A stretch of DNA of 64,000 nucleotides from Cytophagales bacterium. Lineage in GTDB: Bacteria; Bacteroidota; Bacteroidia; Cytophagales; 172606-1. Location of the stretch: NCBI GenBank assembly GCA_030446715.1, contig JAUJMU010000003.1:579630-643629 (forward strand), written 5' to 3'. Made by a program: the position numbers and the translations under genes. The notes below the pieces were generated by a model. The model saw only the letters and a list, made by a program, of their open reading frames with translations. It was not told the origin of the DNA and searched no databases. Below, one piece after another: positions 27,150-35,772 of the stretch. Within the stretch, counting starts at the first letter, position 1; every line of letters starts with the position of its first letter.

Positions 27150-27213
27150 CAACGGTTGGGCCACTCGCTGCAAGGGCCCATGAGTTGGCCCCGTTGGCCC
27201 AGCGGCGTTGTTG
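27150..27213 (-). other. attC-like site L
   Basis: CAAC (27150-27153) to GTTG (27210-27213). Arms TTGGGCCA / TTGGCCCA; inner CTGCAAGGGCCCATGAG resembles site H. Only about 30 bp separates it from site M (mini-cassette). Confidence 0.7.
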
Positions 27214-27247
27214 AGCCGCTTCAGATAAGCCTCATTCTGCTGGCATA

Positions 27248-27296
27248 TAACGGAAAACTCGGCCGTAAGTCTAAGCGGCCCCGTGACGGGTGTATA
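27248..27296 (-). other. attC-like site M (partial)
   Basis: Left edge GGCATATAACGG as in sites I and K, then a short remnant (GCGGCCCCGTGACGGGTGTA) lacking a clear right core. It would be the end of the array nearest a hypothetical attI. The 27297-27527 stretch beyond it shows no gene and no integrase. Confidence 0.5.
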
Positions 27297-27527
27297 TTCT
27301 CGGCATTCCATCTTTGCTTGGATATTATCTCGGGAGACGACGAGACTTCCCCCTTCTTTCTTTTGAGCGCGGTGGCCTTTCTTTCAGCCGCTCATACAAT
27401 AAATATCAAATTAAGCATATTCTTCATCTCATTGGATATTATCTAGAGAGCCATCAACTGGCCACGGCTTTTCCTCCAAGTACCAGAATCCTGATGCCAT
27501 TTTGTTCTTAATATTGCCTCAACATTA

Positions 27528-27553
27528 GGATAAACGACATATGTCGTTTATCC
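27528..27553. promoter_or_regulatory. Perfect 26-bp palindrome, candidate operator
   Basis: The half-site GGATAAACGACAT is followed immediately by its exact reverse complement. The centre ACGACATATGTCGT resembles BlaI/MecI-type operators (TACNACATATGTNGTA). It lies 235 bp upstream of glpD. No repressor gene is nearby in the window. The rest of 27554-27787 is empty leader sequence. Confidence 0.55.
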
Positions 27554-27787
27554 CCTCTATACCTACAACCTACTATTTTACAGCCGGAACTGCAACCCGC
27601 ACCCGTTTTTAATTTTTAACAGATAACAAGGATAATCATACGGGATGAAAGGTATTTATTTCGGGCTCCCGGAAAATAAACACCCCCACCTTCCGGGGCA
27701 GTTTACAGGTGAAGCAGGCTTTCTGATTGTCACTGAATGTTTCCGGCTTTTGTTACGTTTACACCAGGACTCCGCTCCTGAATCCCT

Positions 27788-29455
27788 ATGATCCACGCAT
27801 TTTCAGCCCGGCAGCGGCCGGGTATTATCAAGGCTTTCCAGACCTCGCCCCTTGACCTGCTTGTCATCGGCGGGGGCATCACCGGCGCGGGCATCCTGCT
27901 CGATGCCCAGGCGCGGGGCATGAGGGCCGGGCTCGTGGAAATGCAGGACTTTGCCGCCGGCACCTCCAGCCGGTCCACCAAACTGGTTCACGGTGGGCTG
28001 CGGTACCTCAAACAGCTTGAATTAAAACTGGTCGCGGAGGTTGGCCGCGAACGGGCCATTGTCTACCGCAACGCCCCGCACGTGACGCATCCCGTCCCGA
28101 TGCTGCTGCCCCTCACCAAAGGCGGCTCCTTGCGGAAGTGGGAGGCGGCGCTGGCCCTCACCGTGTACGATTTTCTGGCTGGCGTAAAACCGGCCGAACG
28201 CCGCCGGATGTTGTCTGCCGCCGAAACACTCCGGCAGGAGCCCCTGCTCGATCCGCAGGACCTCACCGGTAGTGCCCTGTACTACGAATACCGCACCGAC
28301 GATGCCCGGCTTACGCTCGAAATCCTCAAGGCAGCCGTGAGACGCAGGGCGCTGGCCCTCAATTATACCCGGGCTACGGGCTTTCTGTACGAAAAGGGCA
28401 AAATTTCCGGCATAGTGGTCAGTGATGGCCGCACCGGACAAACTTCTGGGATCATGGCCCGGCAGGTGGTCAACGCCGCCGGTCCGTGGGTGGATCAGGT
28501 GGACGTGATGAATGATGCGGCCCGGGGCGATAAGCTGTTTCTGACGAAAGGCGTACACCTGGTGGTGGACGGCTCCCGGCTGCCCGTCCGGCAGGCAGCC
28601 TACTTTGACACCTCCGACGGCCGCATGATCTTTGCCATTCCGCGGGAAGGAAAAACCTACATCGGCACCACCGATACCCCCTACCACGGGGATATGGCCC
28701 GGCCCCCTGTAACGGAAGACGACACCCGTTACCTGTTGCAGTCGGTAAACCGCACCTTCCCTTCCGTAAAACTCCGGTCCGGCGACGTGGAATCGGCGTG
28801 GGCGGGGCTTCGGCCGCTGATCCGGCAGAAGGGCAAAGGTCCCGGCGAGATTTCCCGCAAGGATGAGATCTTCTCTTACCCCTCCGGGCTGTTATCCATT
28901 GCCGGGGGCAAACTGACCGGCTACCGCAAAATGGCCTCCCGCATCGTGGATCTGGTAGCCCGGCGGCTTGGGCAGACAGACGGAAAATCTTTTGATTCTT
29001 GCACCACCCACCGGATCACTCTTTCGGGAGGAGATACCGGCGGCATGGACATTGAAGCATTTGTGCGCCTGAACACGGAACTGGGCGTGCAGCATGGCCT
29101 CGATGAGACGGAAGCGGCCCGGCTGTCAAGGCTGTACGGCAGCAACGCGGCTCAGATATTCGCTTTCCTGAATGAGTTATCCGGAGAGAACCGGCAATCC
29201 GGACTACCGGCCGGATTGCTGGCGCAGGTGCGGTACGGTCTGGAAGCTGAGATGGTGACCAGTCCCGCAGACTTTTTCATCCGCCGGACGGGTGCGCTTT
29301 ACTTTAATATCAGCTGGGTCCGGCAGTACTGGGAAGCGGTGTGGCTGTACATGCAGACGTACTTCGGGTGGTCGTACGAAGAGGCGCAGACTTACCGCCG
29401 CGAAATGCTGACCGAACTGGAAGCCACTTCTTCCCTTGCGCTGCAGCCCGACTGA
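27788..29455 (+). CDS. glpD: FAD-dependent glycerol-3-phosphate dehydrogenase/oxidase
   Basis: A 555-aa flavoprotein oxidising sn-glycerol 3-phosphate to dihydroxyacetone phosphate at the membrane and passing electrons to quinone or oxygen. The FAD Rossmann motif is LLVIGGGITGAGILLDAQAR (about residue 19). The family signature GTSSRSTKLVHGGLRYLKQ follows at about 57. Other conserved parts are INFAIPREGKTYIGTTD-like text, SAWAGLRPLI and SIAGGKLTGYRKMA. The C-terminal DAO_C-like domain ends the protein. Length is normal. It stands alone after the cassette island; a MITE-like repeat follows. Confidence 0.92.
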   Translation: MIHAFSARQRPGIIKAFQTSPLDLLVIGGGITGAGILLDAQARGMRAGLVEMQDFAAGTSSRSTKLVHGGLRYLKQLELKLVAEVGRERAIVYRNAPHVTHPVPMLLPLTKGGSLRKWEAALALTVYDFLAGVKPAERRRMLSAAETLRQEPLLDPQDLTGSALYYEYRTDDARLTLEILKAAVRRRALALNYTRATGFLYEKGKISGIVVSDGRTGQTSGIMARQVVNAAGPWVDQVDVMNDAARGDKLFLTKGVHLVVDGSRLPVRQAAYFDTSDGRMIFAIPREGKTYIGTTDTPYHGDMARPPVTEDDTRYLLQSVNRTFPSVKLRSGDVESAWAGLRPLIRQKGKGPGEISRKDEIFSYPSGLLSIAGGKLTGYRKMASRIVDLVARRLGQTDGKSFDSCTTHRITLSGGDTGGMDIEAFVRLNTELGVQHGLDETEAARLSRLYGSNAAQIFAFLNELSGENRQSGLPAGLLAQVRYGLEAEMVTSPADFFIRRTGALYFNISWVRQYWEAVWLYMQTYFGWSYEEAQTYRREMLTELEATSSLALQPD

Positions 29456-29459
29456 ATAC

Positions 29460-29641
29460 ATTGTTAAGAAAGTAAGTTTATAAAACCCTGTCCCTCCTCC
29501 CGGTGTCATTCCCGGAGGGAATCTTGTCAGAATTGGTAATGATGGACTAATACCAATAAGATTGGCTTCGCCGGGCTGCGGTTCCCTGCGGGAATGACAG
29601 TGAGGAAACAGGGCTGAAAAGTAACAACTTACTTAACAGTG
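29460..29641. repeat. MITE-like inverted repeat element (~180 bp)
   Basis: The outer arms (TTGTTAAG..AGTAAGTT / AACTTACTTAACAG), a second paired block (AAAACCCTGT / ACAGGGCTGAAAA) and inner arms (TGTCATTCCCGGAGGGAA 29504-29521 / TTCCCTGCGGGAATGACA 29582-29599) form one long imperfect palindrome. No protein is encoded. The rest of the gap to 29886 holds a short imperfect inverted repeat (GCAGTGGCAG / CTGCCACTGC). Confidence 0.65.
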
Positions 29642-29886
29642 TACTGCAAGGCAGGCAGTGGCAGGTGCTGAGTTAATGAGTTGCGGAGTTAGGGGGTTAG
29701 GGCTGTACCTCTGCTGCCTGCTGCCACTGCTACAACTCAATAACTCAATAACCAATTAACTCACTAACCCCGCACTATACCCGGCCTTCAGGCAATTATT
29801 CTTAAAATTTTTGGGCTTATCACTGGCATTCCTCCTCCGGGTTCACTAATTTTTAGGTACAAATCCGGGTTTAACTGTTTCCAGAC

Positions 29887-30582
29887 ATGCGTTTACTATC
29901 CGTAATCATACTGGTGATGTCTGTCTTTCCGCATTCTGCACTGGCCCAGCGGGTTCAGAAGACAGTGATCATCCACAACGGCTACGAAGCAAACAAACTG
30001 GTCCGCAACCATACGGTCGTTCACTACTATCACTTTTCCCGCGAAAAAGTGGAAGGCCTGGTCACCGTCGACAAGGTAGTGGAATTAGCAGTTAACCGGA
30101 TGGAGCCGGAATACTCGACCCTGGTGGAAACAGATACCCTTTTTACCTTTTCGGGCACGATCCGGCGGGGCAAAATGACCGGGGTTTTTCCTTCTTTCCC
30201 CCCCGGCAACCTGTTTTTTGCCCATACCTGGCTCAACGGTGAAAAAACCGGTCCTTTCCGGGGGTATTACCACCCGGGGCAATTGTACAGCGAAGGGGTG
30301 CTGCTCGATGGAGTCAAAATGGGACCTTACCGCCAGTATTACGCCAATGGCCAACTGGCCCTGTCACAAAATTTTCTCGACCTGAGCGAGAACGTATTCC
30401 ACCATGAGGAGTTTTACATTAACGGCAATGTCCATCACCGCGGGTATTTTCATTCGGGCAACAAGGTGAATGAATGGCAGTACTTCGACCGGGACGGTCT
30501 GCTCAGCAAAACGGAATATTATAACAAATACGGACGTCTGAAGCGGATTAAGGATACGGAATCAGGCCAGCCATCGAGATGA
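29887..30582 (+). CDS. Secreted protein with MORN/YwqK-like repeats (231 aa)
   Basis: A signal peptide (MRLLSVIILVMSVFPHSALA) is followed by a ~100-residue unique region. About four MORN-variant repeats come next (NGEKTGPFRGYYHPGQLYSE, KMGPYRQYYANGQLALSQ, EEFYINGNVHHRGYFHSGNK, NEWQYFDRDGLLSKTEYY). Such repeats occur in the misnamed 'YwqK antitoxin' family and in Bacteroidota surface proteins. It is probably periplasmic or outer-membrane associated, with unknown function. It is transcribed toward the convergent gene at 30595. Confidence 0.75.
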   Translation: MRLLSVIILVMSVFPHSALAQRVQKTVIIHNGYEANKLVRNHTVVHYYHFSREKVEGLVTVDKVVELAVNRMEPEYSTLVETDTLFTFSGTIRRGKMTGVFPSFPPGNLFFAHTWLNGEKTGPFRGYYHPGQLYSEGVLLDGVKMGPYRQYYANGQLALSQNFLDLSENVFHHEEFYINGNVHHRGYFHSGNKVNEWQYFDRDGLLSKTEYYNKYGRLKRIKDTESGQPSR

Positions 30583-30594
30583 GCCCGGTGACTG

Positions 30595-31254
30595 TTAATG
30601 CTGCCCGGCCTGTGCGCTGATTGTTGAGTCTATCTCCTTGGCTTTTAGCACATTGTAATGGTTGATCAGCCTGAACTTACCGGTCAGCGTATGCGGATTG
30701 ATCCGGTAGTCGTCCGTGAATTTTTTCATCTCCTCGCCGAATCCGCCTTTCATCACCGGCCATATTTTCCCGCGGAAGTTGCGCATGTTTACCAGCTTTC
30801 CCTCCGTGTACACGTACCACGTATAACCAGAAAGCTGAAAGGCAAGATCATTGTCTTCGGCGGGCATCAGATTGACGGGCACCCCAACTCCCACCATCTG
30901 GTTGGGCCTGCGGATCAGCTTGAACGAGCCATCCACGATTACCTCGTAGAAAGTCCGGGCCGGACGTCCTTTTTGCCCCGGTACCGGTATGGCTTCAAAG
31001 TACCGGATTGCGTTCAGCTGCGGATCGAAAAACGAGAACGACCGGAGCAGGTGGGTGCTGTAGGTATAGATGCGTCCACTCTGGCGGTACTGCACCACGT
31101 CGGCACGCCAGTCGTAGCGGACTTCTCCCTGCATGGCAGACTGGCTGTTGAACACAACCTCACCGGTATTCCAGCCTGCTTCCCCGGCAGTTGCCAGGCA
31201 GGTCGCAAAAGTAAGATATATAAATAGGGTGCAAAAAATTCTCATAATATTCAA
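30595..31254 (-). CDS. Secreted conserved hypothetical protein (219 aa)
   Basis: The signal peptide MRIFCTLFIYLTFATCLATA starts at the fourth codon (31245) or three codons earlier. The mature protein begins GEAGWNTGEVVFNSQSAMQG and looks beta-rich (VRYDWRADVVQYRQSGRIYTYS). It carries a charged C-terminal helix (KFTDDYRINPHTLTGKFRLINHYN). It resembles a Cytophagales-specific exported orphan family. The function is unknown. Confidence 0.65.
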   Translation of the reverse strand: MNIMRIFCTLFIYLTFATCLATAGEAGWNTGEVVFNSQSAMQGEVRYDWRADVVQYRQSGRIYTYSTHLLRSFSFFDPQLNAIRYFEAIPVPGQKGRPARTFYEVIVDGSFKLIRRPNQMVGVGVPVNLMPAEDNDLAFQLSGYTWYVYTEGKLVNMRNFRGKIWPVMKGGFGEEMKKFTDDYRINPHTLTGKFRLINHYNVLKAKEIDSTISAQAGQH

Positions 31255-31364
31255 ACTTATTTACAATAACGGAATAAGTTCGCCTAAGTTTTGAGAAATT
31301 ATTACGGAAGGCAGTTAAGGTGGATTAAAGCGCAGATCGCCCGAAGCAAACTTTTCATTACTGC

Positions 31365-31560
31365 GTGCTAATGCAAACCGGAGGTTTGAAAATAAAAAGC
31401 ACGAAGCATAGCTTCACGCTATCGGAAGGAGGCATCGCGCAGGAGCGGCCATGTTGCAGCCCTGCACCGCACCTGCCGGGTGCACCTGCCGGGTACCGAT
31501 GGCGCGAAGTTTTACTTCGTACTTTTCATGGGCTCCGTTACAATCAAGACGAAGTCATGA
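31365..31560. repeat. Intergenic repeat cluster with short hairpins
   Basis: It contains CGAAGTTTTACTTCG (a 6-bp-stem hairpin at about 31505-31519) and tandem-like CACCTGCCGGGTGCACCTGCCGGG. Open frames through it resemble the spurious ORFs of dispersed Bacteroidota repeats. A second repeat near 31700-31800 pairs CCCTTTGCGCC with ACGCAAAGGGCG. No gene is seen in 31255-32018. Confidence 0.5.
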
Positions 31561-32018
31561 TGTATTGACATGTAATTGGATTACATCCTTAAGATCAGAT
31601 TCAGAAAACCTTTCAGCTAAAAACAACCATGAGTTAAATGATTAGATTTGTTATAAGTTGATTTACTGCACGTTAATAAAAATAAATATTTTTCTTAGTG
31701 CCCTTTGCGCCTTTCTCCCGGCGTTCTTTGCGGGAAACCCAGTTGTTTTTCTCACGCAAAGGGCGCCAGGGATGACGCAAAGCCCGCAAAATTGAACGCT
31801 TAACACTTAAGGCATTGAATATCAACTTATAGTAAGTCTACTATACGAATCGGGAGTTGAAAATGTCGCCTTCTGTATAGAACTCACAATTTGAGATCGC
31901 GCAGCTACTTTCATCTTGTTAAAGCCCTTACTGCCGGCTTACTGGCAATAAGAAAGCCGGACTCTTCTGAGCCCGGCCGGTACTTAATGCATATATTCTC
32001 AATTCTCAATTCTCACTC

Positions 32019-33359
32019 CTAAATATTAACCGGTTGCATGCGCGGTGTAAGCAGGTGCATGAGTCCCCAGGCCACCAAATAGGCAGAGCCGCAGATAAAG
32101 AACATTACGTAGTAACCCGTTTCGATGGTACCGAGGCCTTTGTAATAATCCAGCAGCACCCCCGCCGACCGGGCAATCAGAATACCACCGACGGAACCGG
32201 CCATACCCCCCAGACCCACCACCGACGCAATGGCTTTTTTGGGAAACATGTCTGAAACCAGCGTAAAGATATTAGCTGACCATGCCTGGTGTGCCGAAGC
32301 CGCAAGGCCGATGATGATTACCGCAAACCACGGGCTGATGGCGCCAAGTGCCTGCGCCGTCACCACCGGAATCACCAGCAGGGCATAAATAAACATTGCC
32401 GTTTTGCGGGCCCGGTACACCGGCCAGCCCAGGTTGATAAAGTAGCCCGACAACCACCCGCCAAGTATGCTGCCGAAAGTAGTCATGGTATAAACTGCCG
32501 CAATGGGTATGATGAGTTCGGTCTTGCTCATGCCATATTCCTTGTTCAGGAAGGAAGGCAGCCAGAAAAGATAGAACCACCAGACCGGGTCAGTCAGGAA
32601 TTTACCAACAATAAAGGCCCATGTTTGCCGGTAGGTGAGCAGATTGAACCAGCTTACTTTTTCACTCGCCCCTTCGGGCTCCTTTACGTCATCCTTCTGA
32701 ATGTAATCGAGTTCCCGCTGAGTTACCCTTTTCTGCCGGGCTGGTATTTCGTAATACAGGAACCAGAAGATCAGCCAGAAAAAACCAATTGCCCCGGTAA
32801 TGATAAACGCCCATTCCCAGCCCATAGTAGCCGCAATCAATGGCACGGTGAGCGGCGCTACAATTGCCCCTACGTTGGTGCCCGAATTGAAAACGCCGGT
32901 CGCAAAGGCTCGTTCCTTTTTTGGAAACCATTCAGCCGTAGTCTTCACGGCCGCCGGAAAGTTACCGGCCTCACTGACGCCCAGCAGTGCCCGGGCAGCC
33001 ACAAAGCCAAAAGTAGTGCGGGCAAAGGCGTGCAGCACCGCCGCCAGGCTCCATACCGTCAGTACCACCGCATACCCCAGTTTGGTTCCGATTTTATCAA
33101 TCAGCCAGCCTGCTCCCAGCATACCCACAGCGTAGGCAATCTGAAACGCAATAACCACGTTGGCATAATCGGTTTCCGACCAGCCGAAGAGCGGCTCGAG
33201 GTAGTCGTCTTTCAGCAAACTGATCACCTGCCGGTCGAGGTAGTTGATGGTGGTTGCAAAAAAAAGCAATGCTACAATCCGCCACCGGTAGGTGCCTACT
33301 TTGCCTTCCGTCGGGGGAGTGCCCACGGCCTGGGAAGAAGTTTTTTTAATCGTTTGCAT
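32019..33359 (-). CDS. exuT: MFS hexuronate transporter (ExuT-like, ACS family)
   Basis: A 446-aa inner-membrane transporter with 12 predicted helices. The anion:cation symporter family features are visible: FFATTINYLDRQVISLL in helix 1, RALLGVSEAGNFPAAVKTTAEWFPKKERA (the ACS motif, residues ~120-150), and GGWLSGYFINLGWPVYRARK in the second half. ExuT imports galacturonate and glucuronate with protons. The substrate follows from the preceding eda, kdgK and uxaC genes. Last gene of the hexuronate operon, 36 nt after eda. Confidence 0.85.
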   Translation of the reverse strand: MQTIKKTSSQAVGTPPTEGKVGTYRWRIVALLFFATTINYLDRQVISLLKDDYLEPLFGWSETDYANVVIAFQIAYAVGMLGAGWLIDKIGTKLGYAVVLTVWSLAAVLHAFARTTFGFVAARALLGVSEAGNFPAAVKTTAEWFPKKERAFATGVFNSGTNVGAIVAPLTVPLIAATMGWEWAFIITGAIGFFWLIFWFLYYEIPARQKRVTQRELDYIQKDDVKEPEGASEKVSWFNLLTYRQTWAFIVGKFLTDPVWWFYLFWLPSFLNKEYGMSKTELIIPIAAVYTMTTFGSILGGWLSGYFINLGWPVYRARKTAMFIYALLVIPVVTAQALGAISPWFAVIIIGLAASAHQAWSANIFTLVSDMFPKKAIASVVGLGGMAGSVGGILIARSAGVLLDYYKGLGTIETGYYVMFFICGSAYLVAWGLMHLLTPRMQPVNI

Positions 33360-33395
33360 TCAAGGAAGTTAAAATGAGGTAAAAGGAAGTTTAAA

Positions 33396-34070
33396 CTACA
33401 AATTTTTTCTGATCCGGTCAATTGTTCCCATCACCTCCGTGATTTTAGCGGCCAGCGTGTCGAAGTCTTTCTTTGCCAGCAGGTCTTTGGGAAACAGTTG
33501 CGAACCGATTCCGACGCAGGTAACGCCTGCCTTGAACCAGCTTCTCAGGTTGTCTTCTTCCGGTTCCACCCCGCCCGTCACCATAAGGCTGCTCCAGGGA
33601 GAAGGTCCCTTTACGGCCGACACAAAGGCGGGGCTGGTGACGTTCCCGGGGAAAACCTTCACCACTTCGGCCCCCAGCTCTTCGGCCCGCGAAACTTCGG
33701 TGAGGGTGCTGGCTCCGGGTATCCATGCGATTTTACGGCGGTGACAAACGGTAGCAACATCTTCCTTCAGCACCGGCTGCACGATAAAATCAGCGCCCAG
33801 CTGAATGTACAGCGCAGCGGTAGGCCCATCAAGAATAGTACCGGCACCTATCATCATTTCCGGAAACCTCGGTTCGGCGTAGCGGGTCAGTTCCGAAAAT
33901 ATTTCGTGGGCGTGATCGCCCCGGTTGGTGAACTCAAAGGCGCGGATGCCACCCCGGTAGCAGGCTTCCAGCACACCCTTGCAGGTCTCCGGGTCGGAGT
34001 GGTAAAACACAGGCACCAGCCCGGTCTCAGCCATGGTGGTGTAAACTTTGATGCGGGTAAATCGGGCCAA
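33396..34070 (-). CDS. eda: 2-keto-3-deoxy-6-phosphogluconate (KDPG) aldolase
   Basis: A 224-aa class I aldolase splitting KDPG into pyruvate and glyceraldehyde 3-phosphate (also 4-hydroxy-2-oxoglutarate activity in the family). Visible features are FEFTNRGDHAHEIF (substrate-binding segment), IGAGTILDGPTA (family GAGTV-like motif, ~70), GADFIVQPV, and the Schiff-base lysine in AEVVKVFPGN (~137). MVTGGVEPEEDNLRSWFKAG is the phosphate-binding part. The Bacteroidota-type length is normal. Third enzyme gene of the hexuronate operon. Confidence 0.9.
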   Translation of the reverse strand: MARFTRIKVYTTMAETGLVPVFYHSDPETCKGVLEACYRGGIRAFEFTNRGDHAHEIFSELTRYAEPRFPEMMIGAGTILDGPTAALYIQLGADFIVQPVLKEDVATVCHRRKIAWIPGASTLTEVSRAEELGAEVVKVFPGNVTSPAFVSAVKGPSPWSSLMVTGGVEPEEDNLRSWFKAGVTCVGIGSQLFPKDLLAKKDFDTLAAKITEVMGTIDRIRKNL

Positions 34071-34093
34071 GGGATTGGGGTTAAAAGGGGTAA

Positions 34094-34121
34094 GTTATTT
34101 GTTATTTGTTATTTGTTATCT
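34094..34121. repeat. Heptamer tandem repeat (GTTATTT)4
   Basis: Four consecutive heptamers (last GTTATCT) lie between eda and kdgK, overlapping the last codon of kdgK. They are related to the GTTATTG repeat at 45228-45269. Confidence 0.7.
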
Positions 34122-35132
34122 GAGCAGTTTACCCGATGAGTCGCCCTTCATCACGGTCTCGATTTCCTCCACCGAAACCAGATTGGCGTCGCCCTCTACC
34201 GAATGCTTGAGAACCGAGGAAGCTACCGCAAAATCGAGGGCTTCCTGATCGGTGGGGTAATGGCCGAGGCCAAACAGCAGGCCGGCCACGAAAGCATCGC
34301 CGCCGCCGATGCGGTCCACGATGGGCACGATGGGATGCACCCGGGTGGTCAGGTGGTCCTGCCCGTTCCACATCATGCCGGCCAGCGTGTTGTGCGAGGC
34401 ACTGACCGATTCGCGTTTGGTATTCACGATCCGCTTGATGCGGGGGTATACCTTCATAATTTCCTTTGCAGCCGCCAGCCAGGGACTGCCGCTGTCCTTT
34501 TCTGCTTCCAGCCCGAACATGTCTTTGGCGTCGCCCTTGCTGCAAAGGATCAGGTCGCAACCTGCCACCAGTTCGGGCATTACCTCGCGGGGCGTTTTGC
34601 CGTACTGCCAGAGGTTCCGGCGGTAATTGACATCCGCGGAAACTTTGACACCCAGGCGGTTTGCCACCCTGATGCCTTCCGCCAGCGTACGGGCCGCACC
34701 TTCCGAAATGGCCGGCGAGATGCCCGTCCAGTGGAACCATGCTGCTCCCGCCAGCACTTCCTCCCAGTTGACCATACCCGGTTCTATGCCGGCGAAGGCC
34801 GAATCCGCCCGGTCGTACACGACCTTGCTGGGCCGGCTGATGGCCCCGAATTCGACGAAGTAGATGCCGAGGCGGTTGCCGCCGTACAAAATATGGTCCG
34901 TTTGTACGCCGTATTTCCGCAGCTGGGCAGTAGCGGCCCGTCCGAGATCATTGTCCGGGAACCGGGTCACGTGCCCGGCGGGTACGCCCAGTTGGGCCAG
35001 ACTCACGGCCACGTTGGCTTCGCCGCCGCCGTAGGTGGCATTGAACGAACCGGCCTGAATAAACCTTGAAAACCCCGGCGTGGAAAGCCGGAGCATGATT
35101 TCACCGAATGTGACTACTTTTCTGGATTGCAC
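34116..35132 (-). CDS. kdgK: 2-keto-3-deoxygluconate kinase (PfkB family)
   Basis: A 338-aa ribokinase-fold sugar kinase phosphorylating KDG to KDPG. The N-terminal PfkB signature region is ATYGGGEANVAVSLAQLGVP (~30-50). The C-terminal ATP-binding/catalytic motif is VDRIGGGDAFVAGLLFGLGH (~285-305), with the catalytic Asp in GGGDAF (the family D-T-x-GAGD motif with G in place of A). Substrate assignment rests on the flanking eda and uxaC genes. It is 45 nt upstream of eda. Confidence 0.85.
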   Translation of the reverse strand: MQSRKVVTFGEIMLRLSTPGFSRFIQAGSFNATYGGGEANVAVSLAQLGVPAGHVTRFPDNDLGRAATAQLRKYGVQTDHILYGGNRLGIYFVEFGAISRPSKVVYDRADSAFAGIEPGMVNWEEVLAGAAWFHWTGISPAISEGAARTLAEGIRVANRLGVKVSADVNYRRNLWQYGKTPREVMPELVAGCDLILCSKGDAKDMFGLEAEKDSGSPWLAAAKEIMKVYPRIKRIVNTKRESVSASHNTLAGMMWNGQDHLTTRVHPIVPIVDRIGGGDAFVAGLLFGLGHYPTDQEALDFAVASSVLKHSVEGDANLVSVEEIETVMKGDSSGKLLR

Positions 35133-35154
35133 TGATTTGGAATAAATGGTTTGG

Positions 35155-35760
35155 TTAAAAATTCACTCCCTGGTAAATATCCGCCAGTTTGATGATTGCT
35201 TCTCCGCCCAGCAGTGTGAGGGAGTCTCCCGTATCGGGAAAAAGTTGTTTTTCCCACTGGCTTGCATTCTGCCTGCGAAAGTACTCTACCCGGACTTCCT
35301 CACCTGACACCAGCACGTACTCCTGAAGGGAAAGAATGCTCTGGCAGGCGGTGAATTTATCTTCCCGGTCGTAGGCTTCCGTACTTTTCGACAATACTTC
35401 TACAATCAGCACCGGGTTAAGCAGATTATCAAACTCCTTATCCTTCAGCAGCGGCTGGCCTTTTACCACTGTAATGTCAGGATAAAAGTAGCTGCCCGTG
35501 AGCGGATTATGAACACGCATGTCACTTGGGTAAACCCGAAAGTCATGGCCCCGCAAAGCTAACTTAATCTCAAAGATCAGATTTGCCACCAGTAGATTGT
35601 GCTTTTCCCGTGCGCCTCCCATTTTGATTATTTTTCCGTTCAAAAACTCGTGCTTGTCTGCTCTTGACAAACTCCTCTCCCTGACCAGATATTCTTCGGG
35701 AGAAATAAAATCCACTACCCCCCGGGTAGCAGAAACGGGGGTTTCAATCAACAAAGCCAT
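35155..35760 (-). CDS. Uma2-family endonuclease-like protein (DUF820)
   Basis: A 201-aa PD-(D/E)XK-fold protein of the Uma2/DUF820 family. Visible features are ISPEEYLV, EFLNGKIIKMGGAREKHN (typical E-x-x-x-G-x-I-x-x-M), YPDITVVKGQPLL (the D of the nuclease core), and LIVEVLSKSTEAYDREDKF (E-V-x-S, core E and S-x-x-T-x-x-x-D). Members are abundant in Cytophagales and cyanobacteria, often of unknown role. It is placed inside the hexuronate operon between uxaC (12 nt) and kdgK (22 nt). Confidence 0.85.
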   Translation of the reverse strand: MALLIETPVSATRGVVDFISPEEYLVRERSLSRADKHEFLNGKIIKMGGAREKHNLLVANLIFEIKLALRGHDFRVYPSDMRVHNPLTGSYFYPDITVVKGQPLLKDKEFDNLLNPVLIVEVLSKSTEAYDREDKFTACQSILSLQEYVLVSGEEVRVEYFRRQNASQWEKQLFPDTGDSLTLLGGEAIIKLADIYQGVNF

Positions 35761-35772
35761 ATCCTTTATCTT

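Noticed and set aside
18978-27296. CRISPR array
   Set aside because: The repeated units are 65-105 bp palindromic sites, variable in sequence, spaced by 30-900 bp with genes between them; no short identical repeats with uniform spacers and no cas genes.
17421-27787. Integron integrase gene
   Set aside because: I looked on both strands for tyrosine-recombinase signatures and saw none; the only recombinase-like genes are IS transposases and Rpn.
31365-31568. 67-aa open frame
   Set aside because: It runs through a repeat-rich stretch with hairpins, and its translation resembles translated dispersed repeats rather than a protein.
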